This document shows, in pieces, positions 36,391 to 45,596 of a stretch of 64,000 nt of DNA (positions are counted from its first letter, which is position 1; each line of letters starts with the position of its first letter). The stretch comes from an uncultured beta proteobacterium. Lineage in GTDB: Bacteria; Pseudomonadota; Gammaproteobacteria; Burkholderiales; Burkholderiaceae. The translations under genes and the position numbers were made by a program. A model generated the notes under the pieces. It worked only from the letters and a program-made list of their open reading frames with translations. It was not told where the DNA came from and made no database searches. The stretch covers positions 25,207-89,206 of the forward strand of contig CAIKFU010000097.1 of assembly GCA_903826775.1 (NCBI GenBank), in the 5' to 3' direction.

Positions 36391-37857
36391 TCATTCGTTG
36401 GTAATGCTGCCCAATAAGAGTAGCGCTTTAGTGAGTTGACCGCTTTCGCTATCACGCATCGACCAAAGATCCAACTGCATACTGGGGTTGTAAGGGTCGA
36501 CATAGACCCCGTCTTTTCTAAGTTCAAAGTGCAAGTGGGGTCCTGTTGATCTGCCGGTTGTTCCTACATAGCCAATTTCAAAACCTCGTCGTACCTCATT
36601 GCCCAGTTCCAAATCCACGTTATAACTACTCAAGTGGGCATAGTAGGTTCGGTAATTTCCGGGATGCTCCAAGATGATGAGGTTCCCAAATGCGCCGCTA
36701 AACCCCAAATGGACGACCTTGCCATTGGCCACGCTAAATACTGGTGTACCGATTGGGGCAGCATAATCAATCCCCATGTGCGCGCGATACCGTTGCGTCG
36801 TTGGGGTTGGGGCAGTTGCTGAGGCGGCATTTGTTTTTGAGGGGGCCCGTTTTTTGGTAACCGGAACATTTCCCACGCCTCGGGAGATGCGTCGGTAGCT
36901 TAATGGGTTGGTCCAAAATGACCGCTCGATGGCATCGCCATTGGCAGTATAAAATCCCCCAGGAATGTCTCCACGGTCAACCCAAAATGCGCTGGCAAAC
37001 ACGTCTTTCGAATTGGGATCAACAATCTCCACGGCCCAAATTTGGGCCCAGCGTTCACGGTCGCCAAAGTCGACAATAATTCGCACTACGCTGTTGGTGT
37101 TTTCAAGGGAATTGTTTTCTTCCGGGTATATCTGCTTGATCAAGGAATTGAGTTCCCAGATCAATTCAACAGGAAGTTTGTCGCCCAGTTTTTTTTGATC
37201 ATATAAAACATCCCGCAGCGGCATTTCAATTTCACTGTAACGCTGGAATTCGTCTTTGAGATTGTCTTGCTGCACTAAAAAATTGCCAACTGAGGAGGGG
37301 GTGAAAGTGAGGATTTCGGATTTCTCATCATGAACCGGGCCATTCATGATGCTTAACGATTCAAAGCGATTGCGTTTTCCCAATGCAAGCGCATAAGGAA
37401 TGCAACTTCCCCGCATTTTTGAAAAAAAGCCCTTGGTTTGATTTTTAAAAAATTCAGAAAGCTCGGCATTTTCATATCCGATGTTTGCAGGAAGGCTGGA
37501 TTCATTTAGGCTACGGCGAATGCAGCCCCGTTGAATTCGATAGTCCGGATTTCCTGCGGAGTCGCTGATAAATTCATTGTCATCGTCTCGATCAATCAGG
37601 GCTGGAGCAAGTCCGCTTCCACGACGAGACTTTGATGGCAGAGAGTCTTTGAAGCCAACCTGTTTGTCGTTTTGAGTAATAATTATTTTTTTACGCGCAG
37701 AAGTCGACTTTGAACTTTCTTTTGTTTTACTGGATTGCGCATGTGCCAATGAAATGGGGTTAATCCCATTTATATTCACAATTCCCGGTAAGGCAATCAC
37801 AAGGAACAATATTGGCATCCTCATGAGGGATGGCAGGCAGTTAAATTTCAATTTCAC
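36391..37857 (-). CDS. M23-family (LytM-type) peptidase, secreted
   Basis: Peptidoglycan endopeptidase or division-associated LytM protein of 488 residues. N-terminal signal or anchor segment (about 12-40, ending AHAQ), a long middle region with no recognised motif, and a C-terminal M23 domain with HMGIDYAAPIGTPVFS, HLSSYN and HLHFELRKDG giving all zinc ligands (H, D, H). So it is likely catalytically active. Middle region resembles the OapA-like/LysM-like part of MepM proteins only in position. Confidence 0.88.
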   Translation of the reverse strand: MKLKFNCLPSLMRMPILFLVIALPGIVNINGINPISLAHAQSSKTKESSKSTSARKKIIITQNDKQVGFKDSLPSKSRRGSGLAPALIDRDDDNEFISDSAGNPDYRIQRGCIRRSLNESSLPANIGYENAELSEFFKNQTKGFFSKMRGSCIPYALALGKRNRFESLSIMNGPVHDEKSEILTFTPSSVGNFLVQQDNLKDEFQRYSEIEMPLRDVLYDQKKLGDKLPVELIWELNSLIKQIYPEENNSLENTNSVVRIIVDFGDRERWAQIWAVEIVDPNSKDVFASAFWVDRGDIPGGFYTANGDAIERSFWTNPLSYRRISRGVGNVPVTKKRAPSKTNAASATAPTPTTQRYRAHMGIDYAAPIGTPVFSVANGKVVHLGFSGAFGNLIILEHPGNYRTYYAHLSSYNVDLELGNEVRRGFEIGYVGTTGRSTGPHLHFELRKDGVYVDPYNPSMQLDLWSMRDSESGQLTKALLLLGSITNE

Positions 37858-37914
37858 AGGGTGATTATCTAATATTGTGCGAATCGTGCCTTATTTTTTT
37901 GCTGTGTTGCAGCA

Positions 37915-37941
37915 TTTACATAAGGCGAAAAAGGGTATAGT
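37915..37941 (+). promoter_or_regulatory. Candidate promoter of the PsiF gene
   Basis: TTTACA (37915-37920) and TATAGT (37936-37941), five of six matches each, but the spacer is only 15 bases. AAGGAG lies just before the ATG at 37970. Confidence 0.3.
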
Positions 37942-37969
37942 TCCACCATCGATCCTGAAGGAGTGGTTT

Positions 37970-38227
37970 ATGTTGCGTAATGTTCTATTAATCGTTTGCA
38001 CAATGATCAGCCTTGTTTTTGTGGGCAACGTCTTCGCTAAATCATGTTCCGATATGTCTGCGGAAAAGAAGTTGGCTGGAGCCGCTAAAAATAGTTTTCT
38101 AAAAAAATGCGAAAAAGACGCCAAGGCTAGTTGCGAGGCCGACTCCGATGAGAAGAAACTCAGCGGCGCAGCTCGCAACAGCCACATGAAGAAATGCGTT
38201 AATGATGCTGTAGGCGCACCGGCTTAA
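37970..38227 (+). CDS. PsiF-repeat periplasmic protein
   Basis: 85-residue exported protein starting at 37970 after AAGGAG (the frame is open from 37877). Signal peptide ends near VFAK, followed by two PsiF repeats: EKKLAGAAKNSFLKKCEKD and KKLSGAARNSHMKKCVND, each with Cys. In enterobacteria psiF is phosphate-starvation induced, but function is unknown; no pho box was seen. Its 3' end overlaps the convergent gene by four bases. Confidence 0.87.
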   Translation: MLRNVLLIVCTMISLVFVGNVFAKSCSDMSAEKKLAGAAKNSFLKKCEKDAKASCEADSDEKKLSGAARNSHMKKCVNDAVGAPA

Positions 38228-39150
38228 TTGTCGTCGGGGGCAAGTTTTAGAACTTCAAAAGCCGCTTTCAGGCGGGTTTCGTAGTTCTGCTTGACGCGTG
38301 CCGCTTCTTCCGGGGTCCATTTGCGGAACCCTTCCCCTTTGGACATGCCGCTTTTGCCAGCCTTCACCAAATCCATGACGCATGGGGGTGGCGCAGTAAT
38401 GTTCGATAGCGAGGGGTAAATCACTTCCGCAGCCAAAGCCATGCCTTCCCAACCCGAGATTTCTTTTTGGGTCATCGGACCTACTGCTGCATAACGGAAC
38501 CCAAAACTATAACGCACGGCGGTATCAATGTCGTCCGGAGTAGCAATGCCTTCTTGAACCAGTGAGAGCGCTTCACGCATGAGCGCATGCTGAATTCGGT
38601 TTGCTAGAAATCCCGGGATATCGCGTTTGACCAGCACCGGTTTTTTCCCATGTTCCCGATAAAAACTGCAGAGTTTTTCAGCCAGGGACGGATCCGATTG
38701 CGTACCGAGAACAATTTCGACCAACGGCACAACGTGTGCAGGCATAAAGTAGTGGGCATTGAACATCCGATTGGCGGTCTTTAATCCGGCGGCAATGTCG
38801 CTGATGGGAAAGCCGGAGCTATTACTGCCTATAGGTACGTTGGGTGGAACCTTTTTATCAAGATCAAAAAACAATTGTTTTTTGAGGTCCAGTCGTTCCG
38901 ATACGGTTTCAATTACAAAATCGGTATCGGACCAATCGGTCCAGTCGGCAATGCTGCCGGCGAACAATTGTCCGGATTTACTGCGCCATAACGGATCAAT
39001 TGCATCGCTGCAGGCCTCAATCGAGGCAAAAATGGATTTCGCTTTTTCTTCATCCCGACCCAAAACAATTGTTTTCGCTCCGCAAGCCAAAAATCCGGCT
39101 GCAATGCCAACGCCCATTGTGCCGGTACCCATCACAATAACTTTGCTCAT
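38224..39150 (-). CDS. 3-hydroxyacyl-CoA dehydrogenase-family protein (L-gulonate dehydrogenase-like length)
   Basis: NAD-dependent dehydrogenase of 308 residues. Rossmann start VIVMGTGTMGVGIAAGF, then FVIETVSERLDLKKQLF and SNSSGFPIS, catalytic His region HYFMPAHVVPLVE, and PGFLANRIQHALMREAL in the C-terminal domain. It has no fused hydratase, so it resembles the single-domain lambda-crystallin or L-gulonate/carnitine dehydrogenases as much as a fatty acid enzyme. A paralog lies at 47542. Divergent from the enolase-superfamily gene. Confidence 0.83.
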   Translation of the reverse strand: MSKVIVMGTGTMGVGIAAGFLACGAKTIVLGRDEEKAKSIFASIEACSDAIDPLWRSKSGQLFAGSIADWTDWSDTDFVIETVSERLDLKKQLFFDLDKKVPPNVPIGSNSSGFPISDIAAGLKTANRMFNAHYFMPAHVVPLVEIVLGTQSDPSLAEKLCSFYREHGKKPVLVKRDIPGFLANRIQHALMREALSLVQEGIATPDDIDTAVRYSFGFRYAAVGPMTQKEISGWEGMALAAEVIYPSLSNITAPPPCVMDLVKAGKSGMSKGEGFRKWTPEEAARVKQNYETRLKAAFEVLKLAPDDN

Positions 39151-39244
39151 AAGTCACCTGTTAACCAAAAGTCGCATTATTCATCATTTACGGCAATCTT
39201 GCGATTTAAATCTCGCTACAATATTTTTTTGTCAAGGAATTGCC

Positions 39245-40378
39245 ATGTCGATGATTGAATCAGTGCACGTTGCTTCGGTTGCAGTACCTTTGGATAAAGT
39301 AACCTCTTTCTCAACGCGAACGGTTTCTGAACGGCATTATTGTTTAGTAAAGGTTCGCAATAGGGATGGGCTAGAGGGGATCGGATTTTGCTACGTGGGC
39401 AGCGCTGGTGGAGATATTGCTAAAGTTGCCGTGGAGCAATTGTTGGCGCCGAAGTTGATTGGGCAAAACAGCCACCGTAGTGAAGGCTTGTGGATGGACA
39501 TGTATAACGAATCCATGCTTCAAGGCCGCGCTGGATCCGTCATGCGCGGAATTTCAATTTTGGATGTGGCGCTCTGGGATTTAAATTCCCGTGTGGCGAA
39601 ATTGCCCTTGCATCAGTTTTTGGGATGCGTGGTTGACGATCGCGTCCCCGCCTATGCTAGTGGCGGCTACTATTTGGATGGCAAGACGCCCGCCAAATTG
39701 GGCAAGGAAATGGAGTCCTACGTCAAGTTGGGTTTTAAGGCAGTCAAGATGAAGGTAGGACGGCTTTCGCCGCAAGAGGAGGAGGCTCGCGTTCGCGCAG
39801 CCCGTAAGGCGATAGGCGACGAAGTTTTATTAACCTTGGATGCCAATAATGCGTGGCGGGATTTGCCAACCGCCCTCGAATATGTTCGGCGCTTTGAAGC
39901 CTATAACCCGTATTGGATCGAAGAGCCATTTTCACCGGATGCGATTGACTTGCATGCGGCACTGGCACGCAATACTTCCATACTGGTTGCTACTGGCGAG
40001 ATGGAGGCTGGTCGTTGGCGCTTTAGGGAATTGGTGGATGCCGGAGGTGCGGCGATTCTGCAATCCGATGCAGCGGTTTGCGGTGGTATTAGCGAGTGGC
40101 GAAGGATTTCAGCGTATGCCGATTCCAAGGGCGTCACGGTTTGCCCCCACTGGTTTCATGATTTACACGCCCCATTGGTCGCGGCGACCCCGAATGCCAG
40201 ATTCGTGGAATTTTTCTTGGACGATCAGGTGCTGAACTTTCGGCGCCTGATTAATAAACAATTGACTTTCAAGAATGGCGATTTATTTCTACATCAAAGT
40301 CCAGGACTGGGTTTCGAATTTAATGAGGCTGAAATCAAAAAAGTGGCGGGTAAGAGCGCCTGGACTAAGATTGCATGA
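39245..40378 (+). CDS. Enolase-superfamily enzyme (mandelate racemase/muconate lactonizing type)
   Basis: Metal-dependent enzyme of 377 residues. KxK motif Lys168-Met-Lys170, metal ligands Asp199, Glu226 and Glu252, a His302/His305 pair in PHWFHDLH and Asp275 in QSDAAVCGG. These residues point to a mandelate-racemase-like acid sugar dehydratase or racemase, and the neighbours point to a hydroxy or sugar acid. The start at 39245 is set by AAGGAA; the frame runs open 486 bases further upstream on the strand opposite the dehydrogenase, but that part is not coding-like here. Confidence 0.85.
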   Translation: MSMIESVHVASVAVPLDKVTSFSTRTVSERHYCLVKVRNRDGLEGIGFCYVGSAGGDIAKVAVEQLLAPKLIGQNSHRSEGLWMDMYNESMLQGRAGSVMRGISILDVALWDLNSRVAKLPLHQFLGCVVDDRVPAYASGGYYLDGKTPAKLGKEMESYVKLGFKAVKMKVGRLSPQEEEARVRAARKAIGDEVLLTLDANNAWRDLPTALEYVRRFEAYNPYWIEEPFSPDAIDLHAALARNTSILVATGEMEAGRWRFRELVDAGGAAILQSDAAVCGGISEWRRISAYADSKGVTVCPHWFHDLHAPLVAATPNARFVEFFLDDQVLNFRRLINKQLTFKNGDLFLHQSPGLGFEFNEAEIKKVAGKSAWTKIA

Positions 40379-40416
40379 TCTTTTTATCAATGCGTTGCTA
40401 AATATCTCGGGAAAAA

Positions 40417-41481
40417 ATGGCTGATGTAAGAACGGTTTCTGTTGCAAATGCAGAAAAATTTATCGCTAAAGTATTGGCTGCAGGAGGGGTGCCTACTGAC
40501 GATGCAAAACAAGTTGGTCAGCTCATGGTTTGCTCGGATCTCGCCGGTGCTGATGGGCATGGCATTTTCAGGCTGCCTGCTTATATGAAACGGATTGAAG
40601 CGGGGGGTGCGAACTTGCATCCCCAGATTGTGGTCGAGCGCGATCGAGGCGCGTCTGCCTTGTTAAATGGCGATAACGCATTAGGCCATCTGGTAATGGC
40701 CAAGGCGGTTGATTTGGCAATTTCTAAGGCGCGGGAATTTGGAGTGGGCTGGGTTGGAAGTCATCACGGTAACCATTCGGGGGCTGCTTCTGTATACGTT
40801 CGGATGATCGCTGAAGCAGGGTTGGTGGGGGTTTATATGGCCGTGGGAAATGCGAACCACATGGCCCCGTGGGGCGGAGTCGATCTCTTGCTATCAACCA
40901 ATCCCATTGCGATTGCGGTGCCCGCAAAAAATCGTCCGATCGTTCTTTTGGATATGGCAACGACGGTTGCTGCTTATGGCAAAGTGAAATTGGCGGCCCA
41001 GCGTGGTGAACAGATGCCGCAAGGTTGGATGATGGATAGGCAGGGAAAGCCGTTAACCGATCCCCAACGTTCCAGCGAAGGATCCCTATTGCCTATTGGC
41101 GACTATAAGGGTTATGGTCTGGCGTTAATGGTTAGTCTGTTGGCGGGATCTTTGAATGGCGCCGCCGCTGGAAAACAGACGATTGATTTCAATGCCCACC
41201 ATGATCTGGTTACCAATACGGGACAAGTGGTGCTTGCGATCGATCCTTCCGCTTTTGGGGATGTTGATGCGTTCTTAGATCGGGTGACTAAGGTTGTGGA
41301 GGATATAGCCAGCTCAACAAGACTTCCAAGTGTTGACAGTATTCATATTCCAGGAGAGGGCGCAGCAGCAACGGCTACTAAACGGATGGCCGAAGGGATC
41401 CCCGTTTCGGATGAATTGTTGCGATCTTTAAATGAGTGTGCGGCGCGCTTTGGGGTTGAGCCCTTGCTGACCCAGTCTTAG
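40417..41481 (+). CDS. Malate/L-lactate dehydrogenase family (Ldh2) oxidoreductase
   Basis: NAD(P)-dependent 2-hydroxyacid dehydrogenase of 354 residues of the unusual Ldh2/YlbC fold. Motifs: DGHGIFRLPAYMKRIEAG, GSHHGNHSGAASVYV (catalytic His) and NPIAIAVPA. Substrates in the family include malate, sulfolactate, ureidoglycolate and 2,3-diketogulonate. It lies 38 bases after the enolase-superfamily gene, so they likely share an operon. A Bug gene follows. Confidence 0.87.
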   Translation: MADVRTVSVANAEKFIAKVLAAGGVPTDDAKQVGQLMVCSDLAGADGHGIFRLPAYMKRIEAGGANLHPQIVVERDRGASALLNGDNALGHLVMAKAVDLAISKAREFGVGWVGSHHGNHSGAASVYVRMIAEAGLVGVYMAVGNANHMAPWGGVDLLLSTNPIAIAVPAKNRPIVLLDMATTVAAYGKVKLAAQRGEQMPQGWMMDRQGKPLTDPQRSSEGSLLPIGDYKGYGLALMVSLLAGSLNGAAAGKQTIDFNAHHDLVTNTGQVVLAIDPSAFGDVDAFLDRVTKVVEDIASSTRLPSVDSIHIPGEGAAATATKRMAEGIPVSDELLRSLNECAARFGVEPLLTQS

Positions 41482-41536
41482 CGGATGAGGTAAGCTCAAC
41501 GGATTCAAGAACGCATTTAAATTGTCTGGAGACTTT

Positions 41537-42535
41537 ATGTTGTTAAAGCAATTGGGATTCATATCCCGTCGGCTGGTATGTTTTGCGGGAATGGCCGCAT
41601 CGATTATGGGTACTATGGCATTGGCTGCAGGACCTGTTAATTATCCAGACAAGCCCATCAAAATGTTTATCGGTTATGCGCCTGGCAGTTCGACCGATAT
41701 TGTGGGAAGAATGGTCGCTCAGGATTTAAGCCTTGCTCTTAAGCAGCCGATTATTGTTGAAAACCGGGGCGGGGCTGCCGGTGCTCTTGCGGCCGATGCG
41801 GTTGCTAAAAGCAATCCCGACGGTTATTCCATTTTATTCGCGCAAAATGGTTTGGCGATCAGCGTGGCCTCCAATCCAAAACTCCCCTTTAACGGTTCGA
41901 AGGATCTCATCCCGGTAGTTGGGGTTGCAGCGACACCGCATATTTTGATTGTGAATATCGATTCTCCGATTAAAAGTGTGGCCGAATTGATTTCAAGCCT
42001 GAAAGCCAATCCGGGTAAATTGAGTTATGCCTCTTCTGGAATTGGTAATTCAGACCATATGGCCGGTGAGCTGTTTTTATCGTTAACCGGTTTAAATGCA
42101 ATCCACGTTCCGTATAAAGGCGGTTCGCCGGCCGCTACAGATGTCTTGGGTGGTCAGATTGATTTCTACTTTGCTGGTATGCCTGTAGGCTACCCTTTGT
42201 ATAAGGCCAATAAGGTACGCGGTTTGGCCGTAACCAGCAAACAGCGTTATAGCGGCACACCTGAATTGCCGACGATGTTGGAGGCGGGTGTGGCTGAATA
42301 CGATATGACGCTATGGCAAGGTGTTTTTGTTCCAGCCGGCACTTCAAAAGAAATAATTTCCCAGTTGAGTGCGAGCGTTCTGAAGGTGCTTGATACCCCG
42401 GAAATGAAAGACCGTTTTGTAAAAGCGGGCGTGCAGATCGCGCCTTTAAGTCAGGCGCGTTTTAGTGATCTCTATTATTCCGATATCGCTCGTTGGAAGA
42501 AGGTCATCGAGAAGTCAAACATCAAGCTGGATTGA
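41537..42535 (+). CDS. Bug-family periplasmic substrate-binding protein
   Basis: Binding protein of 332 residues from the ATG at 41537 (GGAGA six bases upstream; an in-frame TTG at 41522 would add five residues). Signal peptide ends near ALAAG. YPDKPIKMFIGYAPGSSTDIVGRM opens the fold and VENRGGAAGALAADAV and HVPYKGGSPAATDVLGGQI follow. Third gene after the enolase-superfamily and Ldh2 genes, so it may bind their substrate. Terminator-like hairpin follows. Confidence 0.9.
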   Translation: MLLKQLGFISRRLVCFAGMAASIMGTMALAAGPVNYPDKPIKMFIGYAPGSSTDIVGRMVAQDLSLALKQPIIVENRGGAAGALAADAVAKSNPDGYSILFAQNGLAISVASNPKLPFNGSKDLIPVVGVAATPHILIVNIDSPIKSVAELISSLKANPGKLSYASSGIGNSDHMAGELFLSLTGLNAIHVPYKGGSPAATDVLGGQIDFYFAGMPVGYPLYKANKVRGLAVTSKQRYSGTPELPTMLEAGVAEYDMTLWQGVFVPAGTSKEIISQLSASVLKVLDTPEMKDRFVKAGVQIAPLSQARFSDLYYSDIARWKKVIEKSNIKLD

Positions 42536-42549
42536 TTAACAAGACGACA

Positions 42550-42586
42550 TTCAAAACTACACCGGGTTTAATGGTGTAGTTTTGAA
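42550..42586. terminator. Bidirectional hairpin between the Bug and TRAP permease genes
   Basis: Perfect 14-bp inverted repeat TTCAAAACTACACC / GGTGTAGTTTTGAA with a nine-base loop. It includes the stop codon and last codons of the TRAP permease gene on the minus strand. No long T run follows on either side, so it may be moderately efficient. Confidence 0.6.
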
Positions 42587-44572
42587 GTGGCGAATGCTCT
42601 GGGTGATTAATACCAAGGCGAATCCAACAAAACCGACAACGTCTGCTGAGGTGGATGGGTAGGCCAGAGCAACTCCTGAAACCACCATGATGATGCGTTC
42701 TGGCCATTTGGTTTTTTCAATGAACCAGCCTTGAAGACCGCCTGCCAAGCAAATAATTCCCACAATGGCCGTAAATGAAATCCAGGCAATCTGCATCCAA
42801 TCGGCTTTTTGAAGCGCATCCATAGAACCCATTAGTAGCAACGACGATCCCGATTTATCTAAAGTAAACATAAATGGAACCAAGATTGCAGGCGCTACGT
42901 ATTTCCAGGTTTGCATGGTGGTTTTATAGGGATCGCCTTTGCAAATCGCCGCAGCGGCAAATGGGGATAAGGCTGTCGGGGGCGAGACTTCAGACAAGAC
43001 GGCGTAATAAAAGATAAACATGTGGGCTGCAAAAGCAGGTACACCTAGGTTGATCAAGGCGGGAGCTGCAATCACCGCACAAATAATGTATGAAGCCGTT
43101 ACTGGAACGGCTAAGCCGACTACCCACACGACAAGCGCGGTAAAGATTGTCGTGAGGAGTAACGATCCGCCGGCATATTCAATGACGATCGAGCTGAACT
43201 TTAGCCCAAGTCCGGTAAGGGTTACCGTGCCAACAATGAGTCCGGCGCCAGCACACGTGGCGGCAATGGCGAGAACACCGGTTGAGCCTGCTGCCAAAGC
43301 TTTGGTCAGATTGGATTGATATAGACCCGATAGCAACGGTTGCTTTCCGGTGAACCAGTCCCAGGAAATAATTGCGGTATCTCTACGCAACATGCTGCTG
43401 GCAGCAGAAACGACGGTTGCCCAAAATACGGACATGATCGGAGAAAACCCATAGAGCATAAAAACGACAATGGAAACCAAGGAGAAAAAATGGAACCAGT
43501 ATTTTTTGGTTAGGCTCCAAGCGCTTTCGATTGCTTCAAATTGAATTTGCTTCATGCCGTATTTTCTGACGTCAATTTCCACCATGACGAATAGACCCAA
43601 ATAAAACAGGATGGTGGGGATGGTTGCCATGAGCAACACGTCGAGGTAAGAAATTTTTAAGAAGTCTGCGATCAGAAAGGCTGCAGCCCCCAGAACGGGT
43701 GGCGAAATGATGGCGCCCAATCCGCCGGCAGCCAATAACCCGCCTGCGGCATTTTTATCGTACCCAACTTTATCGAGCATTGGGGCGGCGACAGAACCTA
43801 CGGTAACCGTTGTTGCTACACCCGATCCAGAAGGGCCGCCAAGCAGGAAAGAGGACATGACGATGGTTCGGCCTACTCCAGAAGATTTTCCGCCCATTGC
43901 TGCAAAGGAGAAGTCGATAAAAAATTTACCTGCCCCGGTAAATTGTAAAAACGCCCCAAAAATCGTGAAAAGGATAATGAGGGTCGCAGAAACATCTACC
44001 GCTGTTCCAAAAATACCTTCAAGCGTCATGTACATGTACCCGACAAACCGGTCGAGCTCGTAGCCTTTGTGGGTCCATGGCGCCGGTAGATAATTTCCAA
44101 ACAGGGCATACAGGATAAACATGACCGTTACGCTGACCAAGATCATCCCGTTGGTGCGTCGCACCGCTTCCAAAATTAAGCAGATTAACGCTACTCCTAC
44201 GAGGATATCCATTTGGTTGGGCGCCGTATTTCGATCTGAAAAATCGTCCCCTCCCGCAATGATGTAGTACAGGATAAATAAAGAAGTGATTGCAAAAATA
44301 ACATCCCACCACTTGAGTCTATTTTTAAAGCGCGCAGCAATCGGAAAACTAAGATAAACCAAAAACAATACTAAGGTAACGTGTACCGTTCTGAGTATTT
44401 GGGTTGGAACGATTGAGTAGGCTGCATACAGATGAAACAGGGACATGCCCACCGCGATGAGTGTGAGGAATTTGGCTAACGTGCCTCGATAGCTATTTGA
44501 ATCGCCCTCTTCCTGTGCAATGAGTGCATCCAGTTTTGCCTGGGTGATGCTATCGATGTGCGATTCGTCCAT
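42557..44572 (-). CDS. TRAP transporter fused permease (TAXI-type, 4TM-12TM)
   Basis: Large membrane protein of 671 residues with many helices, fusing the small (DctQ-like) and large (DctM-like) TRAP subunits. Motifs: MSSFLLGGPSGSGVATTVTVGS and GGLGAIISPPVLGAAAF, typical of the DctM half. A hydrophilic N terminus with QAKLDALIAQEE precedes the first helix. It is followed on the same strand by the TAXI binding protein upstream, making a complete sodium-driven uptake system for an unknown organic acid. Confidence 0.92.
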   Translation of the reverse strand: MDESHIDSITQAKLDALIAQEEGDSNSYRGTLAKFLTLIAVGMSLFHLYAAYSIVPTQILRTVHVTLVLFLVYLSFPIAARFKNRLKWWDVIFAITSLFILYYIIAGGDDFSDRNTAPNQMDILVGVALICLILEAVRRTNGMILVSVTVMFILYALFGNYLPAPWTHKGYELDRFVGYMYMTLEGIFGTAVDVSATLIILFTIFGAFLQFTGAGKFFIDFSFAAMGGKSSGVGRTIVMSSFLLGGPSGSGVATTVTVGSVAAPMLDKVGYDKNAAGGLLAAGGLGAIISPPVLGAAAFLIADFLKISYLDVLLMATIPTILFYLGLFVMVEIDVRKYGMKQIQFEAIESAWSLTKKYWFHFFSLVSIVVFMLYGFSPIMSVFWATVVSAASSMLRRDTAIISWDWFTGKQPLLSGLYQSNLTKALAAGSTGVLAIAATCAGAGLIVGTVTLTGLGLKFSSIVIEYAGGSLLLTTIFTALVVWVVGLAVPVTASYIICAVIAAPALINLGVPAFAAHMFIFYYAVLSEVSPPTALSPFAAAAICKGDPYKTTMQTWKYVAPAILVPFMFTLDKSGSSLLLMGSMDALQKADWMQIAWISFTAIVGIICLAGGLQGWFIEKTKWPERIIMVVSGVALAYPSTSADVVGFVGFALVLITQSIRHFKTTPLNPV

Positions 44573-44608
44573 GTCCCTACCTAGTAATAAAAAATTTGCC
44601 CAAACTGC

Positions 44609-45559
44609 TTAATTGATCTTGACGTTGTGTTCCTTGAAATACTTCAGAGCGCCTGGATGAAAGGCGACTGGTGAGGACTTGGATTTTTGATTCTCCAAGA
44701 GCACATTAATGTATTCCTGATGGGTGCGAACCAAATCAATTTTGTGATCAAAAATAGCTTGGATAATTTTGTAGGCTTGGTCATCAGGCATGTTGGCGTT
44801 TACAACCAAAATATTGGCCACAGCAGAGACCTTATTGTCTTTTGCCATTCCGCTATAGGTGGATTTTGGGATGACGGTGGGAAAGTAGAGATCCCCATAT
44901 TTTTTATTCATGGCAATGGATTCGTTGGCGTTGTCGATCATGACGATCTTCATTCCCGGACTATTGGCTAAATCCGTGACAGCCGCGGTTGGCAATCCCC
45001 CCACCCAGAAGAAGGCGTCAATTTTGCGGTCTTTGATGGCATTGACCGATTCCGCCACGCTGAGGCGTTCACGTTTGACGTCTTTGTCTTTATCAAGGCC
45101 GGCAGCTTCCAGTTCTCTAAAAGCCATCACTTCGGTGGCGCTACCGGGTGATCCAGTGCTTACGCGCTTGCCTTTAAGATCGCCCATTGATTTAATGCCG
45201 GTTGATTCCACTGTTGCGACATGCATGAGGTTGGGATACAGAATTAGCAGTGTGCGCAATTCGATTTTCTTGCCGGTAAATTTTCCTTCACCAACCTGAG
45301 CGTCTTTTGCAGCGTCAGCCATCACAAATCCGACATAGGGTTTGCCGGTTCCAATCAGGTTTAAATTGTCTACGGAGCCTCCGGTTACTTCGGCGGTTGC
45401 AGACATGCCGGGAATGTATTTTGATAAAACGGATGCCAATCCTCCGCCCATCGGGTAATAAACCCCTCCAGTTCCGCCGGTGGCGATGGAAAGGTTTTCA
45501 GCGTTGGCATGGCTAAAAATGAAGGCAGTAGCAATAACAAGGGTCTTAAAAAGTTTCAT
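44609..45559 (-). CDS. TAXI-family TRAP substrate-binding protein
   Basis: 316 residues, the standard length. Signal peptide ends near SHANA, then SIATGGTGGVYYPMGGGLASVLS, MSATAEVTGGSVDNLNLIGTG, KGKRVSTGSPGSATEV and DAFFWVGGLPTAAV. Lies 36 bases upstream of the permease gene on the same strand, so they form one transporter. Ligand not predictable. Confidence 0.92.
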   Translation of the reverse strand: MKLFKTLVIATAFIFSHANAENLSIATGGTGGVYYPMGGGLASVLSKYIPGMSATAEVTGGSVDNLNLIGTGKPYVGFVMADAAKDAQVGEGKFTGKKIELRTLLILYPNLMHVATVESTGIKSMGDLKGKRVSTGSPGSATEVMAFRELEAAGLDKDKDVKRERLSVAESVNAIKDRKIDAFFWVGGLPTAAVTDLANSPGMKIVMIDNANESIAMNKKYGDLYFPTVIPKSTYSGMAKDNKVSAVANILVVNANMPDDQAYKIIQAIFDHKIDLVRTHQEYINVLLENQKSKSSPVAFHPGALKYFKEHNVKIN

Positions 45560-45596
45560 TGCAATTCTCCTAGAGAAATGAAAAATCCAAATTGGG

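Noticed and set aside
38759..39244. Upstream in-frame extension of the enolase-superfamily gene
   Set aside because: It lies antisense to the 3-hydroxyacyl-CoA-dehydrogenase-like gene; the family N terminus and an AAGGAA site fit the ATG at 39245.
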